The translations under genes and the position numbers were made by a program. The notes below the pieces were generated by a model. That model saw only the letters and a program-made list of their open reading frames with translations, was not told the DNA's origin and did not search any database. From the NCBI GenBank assembly GCA_019925105.1, contig JAHGAU010000016.1, positions 372,001 through 436,000 of the forward strand: DNA of 64,000 nt. The letters are read 5' to 3'. The DNA is from Niebla homalea. Lineage: Eukaryota > Ascomycota > Lecanoromycetes > Lecanorales > Ramalinaceae. Below are positions 1 through 9,408 of this stretch, piece by piece (within the stretch, counting starts at the first letter, position 1; each line of letters starts with the position of its first letter).

Positions 1-2
1 CG

Positions 3-1220
3 TTGCCGAGACAAGTGAGGCTTCCTAATCAACCATTTCACTGGAGAGACATCGTGAGTGTTGATTCCGCCGCCTTTCCCCAAGCAGGCGTCACTGGGCG
101 ACAACATAGCATGCAACCAGCTGCGTCAATGCGTGCGGTGCCGCAACATCCCATTATCCCAGCGTCACATGTGAGAGTCTCGCAGGAACAGTTGCCAATC
201 GAACGGAGACCCACGAATACAGCCAACCGCTCGGAAGTGCAAGATAGACAAGTTCCCCAAACGCAACAAGAGCGACGTGAAGAAAATGCTGCGGATCGGC
301 AACCCCGCATGCCAGACAGCTCTGAAATGAGGAGCAGACAACCACCTCAAGTGCAACAAGAGCGAGGGGAAGAAACTGCTGCTGCTCGACATCCACGCGA
401 GTCAAACATGCCTGTTAGCGGAGAGGCTAGCCGAGGAAACTTCCGACAGGGCATGACTGAGAGGCCAAAAAGCGAGAGGAAAAGCCATCATGTCTTTCCA
501 GTGTCTAGCGACGAAGACTCCTCATCAGACCTAGAGTCTGAAGCTCTTTCTGAGGTCTCAGATGGCAGTACTGCAGCGACTACTGTCACAGACGAGTCCT
601 ACACCTCTGAACGGAGCAAGAAGGCTTCAAGCAGTAGCAAGAGGGAGAGGCCAAGGGACGTCAAAACGCGCCGCCACAGCAATGTTCGTGGTGAGAAAGA
701 AGTGCCAACCGTTGTAAGGCCGTACGAACGACCTAGGCGTGAGGCCACGCCTCGGACAAGACGTGGGTCCACTTACTCCGGTGATGCTGTGGATGTTCGT
801 CCCCACCTGGGAAATGGTGTCCGTCGTCGAAGCTCGATTCAGAGTAAAGATTCCGGATTCTCCTCCCACCGGCCTTCATACCATTCTCGACGTAGTGAGA
901 GCTACGACAGACGCCACTCATTTGGCTTGCCAGGTTCTCCCAGATCTCCTGGTGAGATGGGCTTCGAGCAACATCGCCCCACTATTGAAGATGGCAGACA
1001 GAATGATCTGATGCGATTCAACGCACAGATCCAAGCGCAGGTCCAAATCCAACTCCGAGAAGAACAGCTCAGACAGCTTGACAGGAAAATCCAATTGCAG
1101 ATAGAACACTCGAGGGATTTGGAGAGGCACAATCAAATAAAGGCAGACAGACTCAGAAGAGACGAGGAGATGGATTTACGATGGCGATACCCAACGAGAG
1201 GAATGAACGAGCTGTATTGA
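3..1220 (+). CDS. Low-complexity Arg/Ser-rich protein with C-terminal coiled coil (5' end outside window)
   Basis: Open from the window edge, so only the C-terminal 405 or so residues are seen and the true start is probably outside. I do not recognise a family. The first third is rich in Gln, Arg and Glu. The middle is strongly Ser/Arg/Asp-rich, with an acidic SSDEDSSSD patch followed by basic serine clusters that look like phosphorylation-prone disordered sequence. The last 70 residues form a Gln/Arg/Leu-rich helix (QIQAQVQIQLREEQLRQL) with a coiled-coil pattern. It is followed by the triosephosphate isomerase promoter. It could be a nuclear or cytoskeletal scaffold, but nothing in the sequence decides this. 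Confidence 0.6.
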   Translation: MPRQVRLPNQPFHWRDIVSVDSAAFPQAGVTGRQHSMQPAASMRAVPQHPIIPASHVRVSQEQLPIERRPTNTANRSEVQDRQVPQTQQERREENAADRQPRMPDSSEMRSRQPPQVQQERGEETAAARHPRESNMPVSGEASRGNFRQGMTERPKSERKSHHVFPVSSDEDSSSDLESEALSEVSDGSTAATTVTDESYTSERSKKASSSSKRERPRDVKTRRHSNVRGEKEVPTVVRPYERPRREATPRTRRGSTYSGDAVDVRPHLGNGVRRRSSIQSKDSGFSSHRPSYHSRRSESYDRRHSFGLPGSPRSPGEMGFEQHRPTIEDGRQNDLMRFNAQIQAQVQIQLREEQLRQLDRKIQLQIEHSRDLERHNQIKADRLRRDEEMDLRWRYPTRGMNELY

Positions 1221-1616
1221 CAAAGCATTCTCATGGTCTTGATGAATTGACACTCTGGGGACGACAGTCTGACGATCTAATGAATACAAGATGGATTGCG
1301 AGATGATCGACTGACTTGTTCCGAAAATTGTGCATCAATCGATGTAGTCCCCGGAAATATATTGCTCCTAGGTATGTTGTACCTAGCTTAGGCCTTGAAA
1401 AGACTCCCCACGCGACCTGCGTTAAAAAAGCCATGCTCCCGAGAACCCGAGATATTACTGTACCTACCAAGATCCACTCCCCCCCCTCATTATTATTACC
1501 TACATTACCTTGCTTTGCCTAGCCAACACAATTCGACATTTGCCTCAATCATTTCCGCTGTTACTCAGGTGAAGACGTCACAATTGCAAGCCAGGAAAGA
1601 TTTGCAAGCCGCCAAC
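1221..1616. promoter_or_regulatory. Intergenic region and promoter of triosephosphate isomerase
   Basis: There is no gene here. A pyrimidine-rich tract around 1477-1520 precedes the start codon, as is common in strongly expressed glycolytic genes. A perfect 7-bp inverted repeat (CTAGGTA, 5-nt spacer, TACCTAG) lies at 1368-1386, and further TACCTAC copies lie at 1461 and 1497. No TATA box stands out. Confidence 0.4.
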
Positions 1617-2504
1617 ATGCCTCGCCAATTCTTCGTCGGCGGGAATTTCAAGATGTACGCCCCAAAAGAGCACAACCAGCACGGCAACTGAATGACCGAA
1701 AGAATTCGTTGGTTGACTGACAGATATAGGAATGGCACCATCAAGAGCATAACCGACATCATTCACAATCTCAACAACGCGCCTCTGGATCCCAAAACCG
1801 AAGTCGTTGTAGCCCCACCAGGACTTTTCCTTCTCCTCGTGCGGGAACACCTGAAGCCCGAAATCGAGGTCTGCGCGCAGAACGTGTTCGACCGGCCCAA
1901 TGGCGCTTTTACTGGCGAGATCAGTGCCGAACAATTGGCGGATTCTAAGATCGGGTGGTCCTTGACGGGGCATTCTGAGCGTCGAGTCGTTCTGGGCGAG
2001 AGCGATTCCTTCATTGCCAGCAAGACTGCCGCTGCCCTCAGTGGAGGCCTAGGTGTCATTTTCTGTTGCGGCGAGACGCTCGAGCAGCGGGAGGCCAACG
2101 AGACAATCAAAGTGGTGACACGCCAGTTGGCCGCGGTCAAGGAAAAGACCAAGGAGTGGTCCAAGATCGTCGTCGCATATGAGCCTGTGTGGGCCATTGG
2201 CACTGGTAAAGTCGCAACAACGGAGCAGGCGCAGGAGGTCCACGCCGCCATCAGACAGTGGCTAGGCGACGAGGTGAGCAAGGCCGCAGCGGACGAAACG
2301 AGAATCATCTATGGAGGAAGCGTCACCGAGAAGAATTGTGGAGAATTGAGCCAACAGGCTGATGTTGATGGGTTTCTGGTTGGAGGTGCAAGTCTCAAGC
2401 CTGCTTGTCAGTATCGCCCCACGTTTGGCTATCGGTCAAAAGTTCTTGCTAACAGGGCCGCTCCAGTTGTCGATATCATCAATGCCAGGCAGTCTACACC
2501 ATAG
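1617..2504 (+). CDS. tpi1: Triosephosphate isomerase (three exons)
   Basis: This glycolytic enzyme interconverts dihydroxyacetone phosphate and glyceraldehyde 3-phosphate in the cytosol. Exons 1617-1654, 1730-2406 and 2467-2504 give 250 residues, the usual size. Catalytic residues are present: Asn10 and Lys12 in GGNFKM, His94 in TGHSERR, Glu164 in AYEPVWAIGTG, plus the phosphate-binding YGGSV loop and the C-terminal DGFLVGGASLKP. Intron 1 (75 nt) splits the FKM-NGT junction and has a TTGACTGA branch region. Intron 2 (60 nt, GTCAGT donor, TTGCTAAC branch site) contains no stop and is a multiple of three. An unspliced reading would therefore put 20 spurious residues between SLKPA and the terminal FVDIINAR. 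Confidence 0.97.
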
Positions 2505-2655
2505 TCAAAATAGATGCAAACTCCATCAGCTTTGAATGACTAGCATGAGATGTACATTGAGATGCGCCAAGCCCGGTCAAGAGCTCCTAGGCCACAAGCT
2601 CGTCCGAACATTGAAGCTATCTCAATGACTTCTGCGACCTTGTCGCGAATCCCTT

Positions 2656-3265
2656 CTAGCTCTTTCCTCCCACTAGGCTCCTTCCAACTCTTTCGACTTT
2701 TTCCCCTAGCAAATCCCGACCACCAAGTGTCGTCGGATGAAAGCTGTCCCAGACTCCACGTACGCTTTCGTTGGAGCTCTGAACTGTCCTGCCACCTTTG
2801 ACCTTCCTCAGCTTTTCCCCATTGGCGTCTCTGAGAAGGTGGAGCTTTTTGACAATCTGTTCCTTCTCAAGGTTACGGACACAGATAGCTTTCATCCTGC
2901 CATTTATATAGTGACCACGAAGCACAGGGTGAGCGTTGGGGCGAGGAGAGACATGGATCTGAATTTGAGGGTGCGCATGGGCAAAGGAGGGAAAGAGTGG
3001 CGACTGAAGTAGTGCTCTAGAAAAACCATCAGGGTCGTCAGTACTCTGATGTCTCATGAGATACACAAAACCAAGTATTCTGCCTCACTTCATGCCACGA
3101 GAGCTGCCGCCGAAGTCGCAATAGTGAAGGTCAATTCGTTTGCATTGCAGGACGAATGCTCCAACGCCATTCTGAGTCATACGTCAACCATGTCAATTAG
3201 ATGAAGCATGACTTTCGTCAACATACTCTTGCGCTAGAGACGGCTTGCAATGCCGACACTGGCAT
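2656..3265 (-). CDS. mrpl51: Mitochondrial large-subunit ribosomal protein mL43 (three exons)
   Basis: It belongs to the L51/S25/CI-B8 thioredoxin-like domain family and would be a component of the mitochondrial ribosome large subunit. Exons on the minus strand are 3227-3265, 3089-3171 and 2656-3016, joining to 160 residues. The first exon gives MPVSALQAVSSAR. The second gives the conserved NGVGAFVLQCKR and FGGSSRGM. The third carries HVSPRPNAHPVLRGHYINGR and MKAICVRNLEKEQI, the family hallmarks. Introns are 55 and 72 nt. It converges on triosephosphate isomerase (150 bp between stops) and diverges from the U1-70K gene with 283 bp between start codons. Single-frame gene finding would report only the third exon. 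Confidence 0.92.
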
Positions 3266-3548
3266 ATTCAGAAGCTTTTAGACATGTTTCGATCGAGTTC
3301 AGGCAATTCTAATTGGAATCACTCCCCTCGCTCGTAGAAGATGATATTTTGATGCACAGAGATTTTGCGCCAAGTACATTCTCGGACTAGCGCGGAGTGA
3401 GCTCTTGGCGAGCTTGAGATACTCAGGTTTTTGGACGCGAATTTCCATTACCTCCTATTCTTCACATCCCTCCCAACAACGAACGATAACATCGCACCCC
3501 ATGCTCGAGTCTGTGCTGCCGTCAGTGTCCGTATCCTGAGACGCTATC

Positions 3549-4928
3549 ATGACGCACAAGCTTCCTGCCAACCTCCTCGCTCTCTTTTCCCCCCGCCCAG
3601 CCCTTCGTTATCTACCAGCTAGCGATCATGCTCCTGAAGAACGCCAAACAAACAATATAGGCGGTGTCGCGCAATACCTCTCGGCATTCAGAGACTATGG
3701 CCAAGATACGCCCTACGAAGCCACAGAAAGCTGGCTCCAGCGCAAAGACCGACTGAAGGTCGAAAAGCAACAGAGAGAAGCTAATCTGTTGAAGGAGGGT
3801 GCCGATCGAAGTGAGTTCTTCATATGCTGTCCTCTCCCTCCAACCGAGAAACGCTCACCGAAGGTATCAGAACCTGATGAGGATCCTAACATTCGAGGCG
3901 ATGCCTTCAAAACTCTTTTTGTCGCCCGCTTGAGTTATGACACGACCGAGAAGGACTTGGAAAGAGAGTTCAGTCGATTTGGGCCCATCGAAAGGATACG
4001 CATCGTCACAGATATCAAAGCGGAGAGCAATGGGACGGCGAGCGAAAACGATGCCAAGCCAAAGAAGAAGAAGAAACCGCATCATGGTTACGCCTTCGTG
4101 GTCTATGAACGTGAGAGGGACATGAAAGGTAACCTTCTACACTATCTCCCAAGTTCGACCCAGTCGATTGTGCACAGAAAAGCTAACGCCAGAGCCCGTC
4201 TTCTCGCCGCTGCAGCTGCCTACAAAGAAACAGATGGCATCAGAATCAAGGACCGACGTGTTCTCGTCGACGTGGAACGTGGTCGAACCGTCAAAGGTTG
4301 GCGCCCTCGCCGGCTCGGAGGAGGTCTTGGTGGCCGCGGCTACACAAAGGCTGCACCAGCTCGCCCCACCGGGTTCGGGGGAGGCTTTTCTGCCCCATCA
4401 GGACCTGGAGGTTTCGGCGGTGGATACCGAGGCGGTTTCCGGGGTAATTATGACCGGGGGGGGTTCCGAGGTGGCTTCCGAGGCGGAGACCGCGGCGGCG
4501 GCTACGGCGGCGGACGCGGAGGGATTGGCTATCAAGGAGGTGGAGGGTTCAGCGGGAGAGGTGGGTACGGCGGTGGGGGACCTAATGGTTACGGCGCTGC
4601 CCCCCCAAATGCTCCCTCAGGCCCTGGCGGGCGCGGTGGCCTTGGAGGCGGGTATGGTAGCGCACCAGTGAATGGGAATTCAGATGGCAGCCGAGGTGGG
4701 TATGGTGGTGACTCCCGACGCAATGACTACGACGACAGATCCTCGTCCCGTGGTGGAGGTGGAGGCTATGGGGCCGGGGGCGGGTTCACAGGCAGCAACA
4801 GGGAGCCGGTAAGGCCGAGGGAAGACAGAGACCGGGGCTATAGCCGCGGTCGAGAGGATGACTACGACCGTAAGAGACCCTATGACGGTGGCGGGTACGA
4901 AGACCCCCGCAAGCTACGAAGGTACTAG
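3549..4928 (+). CDS. snp1: U1 small nuclear ribonucleoprotein 70 kDa protein (three exons)
   Basis: This U1 snRNP subunit binds stem-loop I of U1 RNA and acts in 5' splice-site recognition in the nucleus. Exons 3549-3810, 3871-4128 and 4216-4928 give 410 residues. The N-terminus (KLPANLLALFSPRP) matches the family's U1-binding segment. The RRM starts near residue 97 with DPNIRGDAFKTLFVARLSYD, has RNP1 HGYAFVVY, and is followed by the signature DRRVLVDVERGRTVKGWRPR. A Lys-rich insertion (PKKKKKPH) precedes RNP1. The C-terminal half is a Gly-rich RGG/RGGF tail ending in RD/RE-rich sequence instead of the animal RS-rich tail. Both introns (60 and 87 nt) are stop-free multiples of three, so the frame reads straight through them. 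Confidence 0.95.
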   Translation: MTHKLPANLLALFSPRPALRYLPASDHAPEERQTNNIGGVAQYLSAFRDYGQDTPYEATESWLQRKDRLKVEKQQREANLLKEGADRSEFFICCPLPPTEKRSPKVSEPDEDPNIRGDAFKTLFVARLSYDTTEKDLEREFSRFGPIERIRIVTDIKAESNGTASENDAKPKKKKKPHHGYAFVVYERERDMKGNLLHYLPSSTQSIVHRKANARARLLAAAAAYKETDGIRIKDRRVLVDVERGRTVKGWRPRRLGGGLGGRGYTKAAPARPTGFGGGFSAPSGPGGFGGGYRGGFRGNYDRGGFRGGFRGGDRGGGYGGGRGGIGYQGGGGFSGRGGYGGGGPNGYGAAPPNAPSGPGGRGGLGGGYGSAPVNGNSDGSRGGYGGDSRRNDYDDRSSSRGGGGGYGAGGGFTGSNREPVRPREDRDRGYSRGREDDYDRKRPYDGGGYEDPRKLRRY

Positions 4929-5563
4929 TGTTCATCACTCCTTTCCAATTCCTGGTTTGGTGTAGTATCAAGTATCACCTCAGTATTTGGACTTCTCCGC
5001 CAAAGCGATTTTCCACTTGGAGAAGGCCAGTCCAACCCAGTGGAAAGAAGGACAATGTCTATGGCCAGGAACTATGGTAAGACGAGCAGAGTGAAGTTCA
5101 ACAACGGGCACCTTCAGTCCTTCCTGGGATCGAAGGTAGCAACCAGGCCCAGGCGGAGCTATCCTGCTTGCCTGAGATGTAAGGCTTGCGAACAGGCTCA
5201 GACCAGAAAGGCGAGATGAAGTTCCTGTTCTTACAAGATTCCGATTTTGTAATTGTATCTCTAGCATGGTAGGTATGCCCAAGCGATTGTACGTAGCTTG
5301 TTACGTGAGGTAAGGTCAGGTAAGTATAGTCGGGCATCAAAGCCCAGCTACTGCCTTACTGACTGAAACACTCTGTTAGGCCTTCTTGAGCGGCTTTGAT
5401 GGCTGAAGCACATACGGTTCTGCCAGAGATAGTGCCAGGCTATGATTCTGTTCTTGCCGCCGAAACCTGTTGATATCTTTCATGCGCCGGACTGAAAAGA
5501 ATATGTGCGCATGCAATCGAGACCTTAGACCGCCATCGTTCCCTGGCATTCACCATGCATGGC
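4929..5563. other. Gene-free interval between two convergent genes
   Basis: This holds the 3' flanks of the U1-70K and Mrt4 genes. Only short open frames without family features occur. One GTAGGTA motif lies at 5269. I see no RNA gene or repeat. Confidence 0.4.
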
Positions 5564-6406
5564 CTATGGGTCAATCTGCACCACGTGTGGAGTGTCATCC
5601 AGCTCCATTGTCATGGACTGTTGCTTTTCATCCGTCTTGAAAGTCTCGGCCTGACCTGTTTCGCAATTGAAGCAGGCGACAAGCTGGACCTTGAAGGTCG
5701 CTGCTGCGACACCAAAGATCTTGAGTAGAGCTGTCTGACCACTTCCCAACACCTCGCCTTCTTGACAGACCAAGAAATCATTCTCTAGCTGCACTCGCCC
5801 CTTGACCAACTTGGTCGGGACCCCTAATTTCCGTAGAGAGGGCTCGACGGAATGCGCCAATGGCACGTCTTCCTCTTCTGGTATTTCGCCCGCGCGACTG
5901 TAAAGGGTCCCGGAAGGTAGAAGGAAGCTTCTAGAGGATGCTGTACCAGAGCGAGCGTAGTCGGCGGGCTGGAAGTTGGCGAAGTACGAAAGCATATCGG
6001 ACGGGTTTCGTGGGGAAAATATGAGGCCCACGGAGCCGTGCAGGTGTGGAACAAGCTTCGAGGTGTTTGGGTAGGGTTCAGACTCCGGAGTCAGGCCCAG
6101 GGCGACGGCCATCACCTTGGTCTTGCCAAAGAAGAGACTGCAGTGAATAAGTAAGTGAGCATGCTTCAAGAGAGGATGGAGGTGACAGATGTGAAATCGC
6201 GAGTCGTATTCTTACCGGCTGTCGGAGAGCTGCGATCGGACATCCTTGAGATAGGTGTTTCGCATGTTATCGACGCGGAAGACGTAGATGTAGGGGTAAT
6301 TGGGTATACATTCTTGAACGGAAGCGTGGAGTCTCAACGTGAGATCTTTGCCTTTCTTGGTCGTCTTGGACAAGTGGACGACTTTGGCGCGCTTTGAGCG
6401 CGGCAT
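5564..6406 (-). CDS. mrt4: Ribosome assembly factor Mrt4 (two exons)
   Basis: Mrt4 is a uL10/P0-like factor that holds the P-stalk site on nucleolar pre-60S particles before P0 replaces it. Exon 1 is 6216-6406, starting with MPRSKRAKVVHLSKTTKKG, and exon 2 is 5564-6137. Together they give 254 residues. The junction restores QLSDSRLFFGKTKVMAVALG, a highly conserved part of the L10 fold. The second half carries the Mrt4 insertion domain and ends with MELDDTPHVVQIDP. Alternative initiation at the codon just upstream would use GTG, so the ATG at 6406 is preferred. The intron is 78 nt with a GTAAGA donor. The gene shares a 393-bp divergent promoter with the next gene. Confidence 0.93.
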
Positions 6407-6799
6407 CACAACTCCCTCCCTGGTTGAGGCTCGAATGGATCAAGGTGGAGAGGTCAAGGTCCGACCCGGTATACTCATCTAGTTGGAGGATTGGGAGGAT
6501 TCACAGCTAGTCTTATCTATCTAAGAGTAGATCTAAATGATTTGGAATATAAATCAAAAAGGTTAAAAAGTGCGGGACGCAATTGCCAAGACTGCACTAA
6601 TAATATAATAGTTCTCTACTCCTTCCTTCCTGCTTTGCAGCGCATCATCCCTCAATCCCTACTTTTCTATACTTATCCATGGGCGCTGCAACCGTCAGTC
6701 TCTCTCGTCTGCTGGACTATGGACCAACAAGATGATTGATTCACTATCTCCAAAGCTTGCTGGAATCGCCCACTACTCCTGATCTTTAGCATTGGAGAC
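6407..6799. promoter_or_regulatory. Divergent promoter of mrt4 and the two-TM protein gene
   Basis: An AT-rich segment (about 6530-6615, including an AATAATATAATAG stretch) lies between two divergent start codons. I see no repeat or further motif. Confidence 0.35.
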
Positions 6800-7918
6800 A
6801 TGGTCACCCCTAACGATGCTATTAGTGCCGCCATTGCTGCCACAAGCAGCCACGAGCAAGATGGCTCTAGGAAAGAGCGGCCCTCAAGTACGCTAACACC
6901 ACCGACACATAAGAGAACCATCTCTGGCAGCTTGACATCCTCGTTCGCTTTTCTCCGATCTAACAGCAGCCCCGAACATGGATCCGCATCTGATCCGACC
7001 TCTCCTATCGCCGAAGAGCCATCAAGTCCTCACTCGGCAGGAGCCATGGCCCCAGGCCCAGTGATACAGCAACGAAAGACGAGGTCACGGAAGGATTCCC
7101 TCAGAAAGTCAGCGTTGCTCGGCACCAGCAAATTGCGCATGGATGGCAGAGATAGGCCTGCGTCTTCCGGTCTCGGGGAAGTGACAAGCTTGGACAAAAG
7201 ACAAGCCGATGGACCTGGGTCAGCCTCAGCCATCGGAGCAGGAAATGTCGTTGCCCCCAGCAGCCCTTCGAGCCTTCTGGATCTGCCGACTCCACGTCCG
7301 CAGCGCCTTCCGCCACCAGTGCCAATGGTCACACATCCAGTCCACGGCGATCCCTCCAAGATTCTTGAAGTTACAGATGCCAGAGACCCCTTTCCCGACA
7401 TTAAGCGCCCATTCATCACCAAGTCTTCGACCGCATCTACGACAGATGACGACGAAAGCCTAACATCCCCCAGCGATTTCATCCCCACCAGCATCCGACA
7501 GATTCAGCCGTTGGACAGCTATTTTCCGCCGCAACCTCTGAGGGGAGTGAGGACTCAACCAACAGTGCCTCAATCGCATTCCCCGCTTGCGACCCTACCG
7601 GCCTCGGAATCGTCCACACCGCCTTCAGAGTGGGATTACTCAGAGACTCGTTGGTGGGGATGGATCATCCTCTGTGTCACTTGGGTCGTGTTTGTGGTTG
7701 GAATGGGGAGCTGTTTTGGTGTGTGGAGTTGGGCTTGGGATGTAGGGGAGACACCTTACGCACCCGAGGAGCTCGAAGATGACCCTACTCTGCCCATTGT
7801 TGGATATTACCCTGCCCTCCTCGTCCTTACCTGTGTGATGGCGTGGGTATGGGTGACTGTCGCCTGGGTCGGGATGAAGTATTTCAAGCATGCAAACATC
7901 AGTGGGGATGAGGAGTGA
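6800..7918 (+). CDS. Fungal membrane protein with long Ser/Pro-rich N-terminus and two TM segments
   Basis: It is a single exon of 372 residues. About 270 N-terminal residues are Ser/Pro/Thr-rich and probably disordered and cytosolic, with many phosphorylatable serines and two runs of basic residues. A Trp-rich hydrophobic segment follows (WWGWIILCVTWVVFVVGMG), then an acidic loop (PEELEDDPTLPIVGYYP), then a second membrane segment (LLVLTCVMAWVWVTVAWVGM) and a short tail. The two helices and the conserved-looking loop suggest a small membrane module anchoring a regulatory tail. I do not recognise the family. No signal peptide is present. Confidence 0.8.
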   Translation: MVTPNDAISAAIAATSSHEQDGSRKERPSSTLTPPTHKRTISGSLTSSFAFLRSNSSPEHGSASDPTSPIAEEPSSPHSAGAMAPGPVIQQRKTRSRKDSLRKSALLGTSKLRMDGRDRPASSGLGEVTSLDKRQADGPGSASAIGAGNVVAPSSPSSLLDLPTPRPQRLPPPVPMVTHPVHGDPSKILEVTDARDPFPDIKRPFITKSSTASTTDDDESLTSPSDFIPTSIRQIQPLDSYFPPQPLRGVRTQPTVPQSHSPLATLPASESSTPPSEWDYSETRWWGWIILCVTWVVFVVGMGSCFGVWSWAWDVGETPYAPEELEDDPTLPIVGYYPALLVLTCVMAWVWVTVAWVGMKYFKHANISGDEE

Positions 7919-8097
7919 GATGGCTTTCCCAAACTTGCATCACTAATCGAGTGCTGTATCGAAGGACTCGTGTCTACTGTTACCATCCACTCCGCTTGAC
8001 GGACCAGCTCATACCTTCCCTCCATCGCCCGGCAGTCCGGCATGATGCGGGGAATCTCTCAGCGGGAAGAGTTGTCTGACATCCAAGGCGGTGACAT

Positions 8098-8709
8098 TCA
8101 TAGAGCCAACCACTTCCTCCTGTATCCAACATCTACTGGAGGAGGCTCCCACGCATCTGCCCGTTGGCCTTTCCTAGTCCTCATGCACGCCTCGAGATAC
8201 TTGGCGAAGGCCTCACCGACACTACCATGGACGCACGCCTTCTTCACGCCCCTCACACTCTGAAAACAGTTCAGCGCTTTGTATTCGCCCTTGCCCCAAC
8301 TGCTCCTGAAAACTTCTACCTCAAGCGAGTCGCACCCATCAAAGCATGCTTCCACATCCTCGGGGCTGTAGTGGGGGTCGCAGTCCAGCCGCACACGAAT
8401 GTGCCAGCTTCTGATCAGCATGATGCAGCGCACGGCAGTGACAAGTCGGGCCGGATCAATGGCGGAAACGGCGGAGGCGAGGTATTGAGGGTGTGCTTGG
8501 AAGGTGTTCTCGGCGTAGAGGATGTGGATGGCGTCCTCATACGTTTGCTTGGATGCGAGAAGGATGCCGGGGCAAAGACACAGCGGCGTGGGATAGAGTG
8601 GGCCCAGCTGGTGGCACGAGTTGGTGTGAATGAAGGTCTTGTGGGTGAGGAGGTTGCGAAGTATTTGGAGCCGGATCTCGCAGGGAAGAAGTTCGTACGG
8701 GAAGGGCAT
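8098..8709 (-). CDS. F-box-like / DUF7730-type protein
   Basis: It is a single exon of 203 residues. The N-terminus FPYELLPCEIRLQILRNLL resembles the F-box-like helix that opens many small ascomycete proteins of this type. It is followed by LLASKQTYEDAIHILYAENTF, the second conserved block (a repeated cue for DUF7730 and related families). The rest has no recognisable catalytic motif. Such proteins are numerous in Pezizomycotina and mostly uncharacterised. A link to SCF ubiquitin ligases would be inference only. The gene converges on the two-TM protein gene. Confidence 0.7.
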   Translation of the reverse strand: MPFPYELLPCEIRLQILRNLLTHKTFIHTNSCHQLGPLYPTPLCLCPGILLASKQTYEDAIHILYAENTFQAHPQYLASAVSAIDPARLVTAVRCIMLIRSWHIRVRLDCDPHYSPEDVEACFDGCDSLEVEVFRSSWGKGEYKALNCFQSVRGVKKACVHGSVGEAFAKYLEACMRTRKGQRADAWEPPPVDVGYRRKWLAL

Positions 8710-9408
8710 TGCCTTGGATGTCGGCCTAGGCTGAACAACTAGGCCTGGAGAGGATGGGCAGCAGGGGAGTCAAAACAGAATCACAGGCAAGTGGCATTGT
8801 TCATGTTATGTGTATGGGTTTTGGCCACCAGAGTAAGCGCTTGGTGGCAACCAAAAGCTGACTACCACTCTGACGTGAGCATCGTCCATACAGAAGATTA
8901 GGGCCGGAGATCTCTAACTATCGCGAACTGTGACAGAAGTAAAAGTGCAGCTGGCATGGAAAGAAATGAGGATCTTGGAACGTGGGATCAGAGTTAGTGC
9001 GTCTTGGAGGCTTCGAGGCCCAGTGGGTGATAAAAGGAAGGCTCCACGTATTGTTATCAAAGCAGTATTAATGCGCCTTGGGTGGCACAACAAGTTGGCT
9101 TGGCGGAACGAAAGAAATCAGCTTCGTCTATTTGGGGCAATGTTGCTAGAACCTGCTTCATCCATTGATCTGTTACGGTGCTTTGATCGGAAATCACAGT
9201 AGTGAAGAGTCACACCGTCATCCCAGGATATCATGCTTCAGGTTTGACACGATGAACGTCCGCTTATCAGAGCGTCGCTTTGGCCGCCTCGGCCATGTCC
9301 TGGAACACCCCTGACCGCATCGCTAACAGCGCCAGGATACATTGGGAGTCAAAGGAGTCTATTCTGGTATCAAAGAACGGCCTCTCTACCAATTTTTGCT
9401 ATGCCAAC
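8710..9408. other. Gene-free interval, 5' flank of the F-box-like gene and 3' flank of cul4
   Basis: The longest frame (8930-9202, plus strand) has no recognisable composition or start context. I see no structured RNA or repeat. Confidence 0.4.

Noticed and set aside
4168..4671. 167-codon plus-strand frame overlapping the U1-70K tail
   Set aside because: It is a shadow frame kept open by the GC-rich glycine codons. The U1-70K frame carries the conserved RRM and tail.
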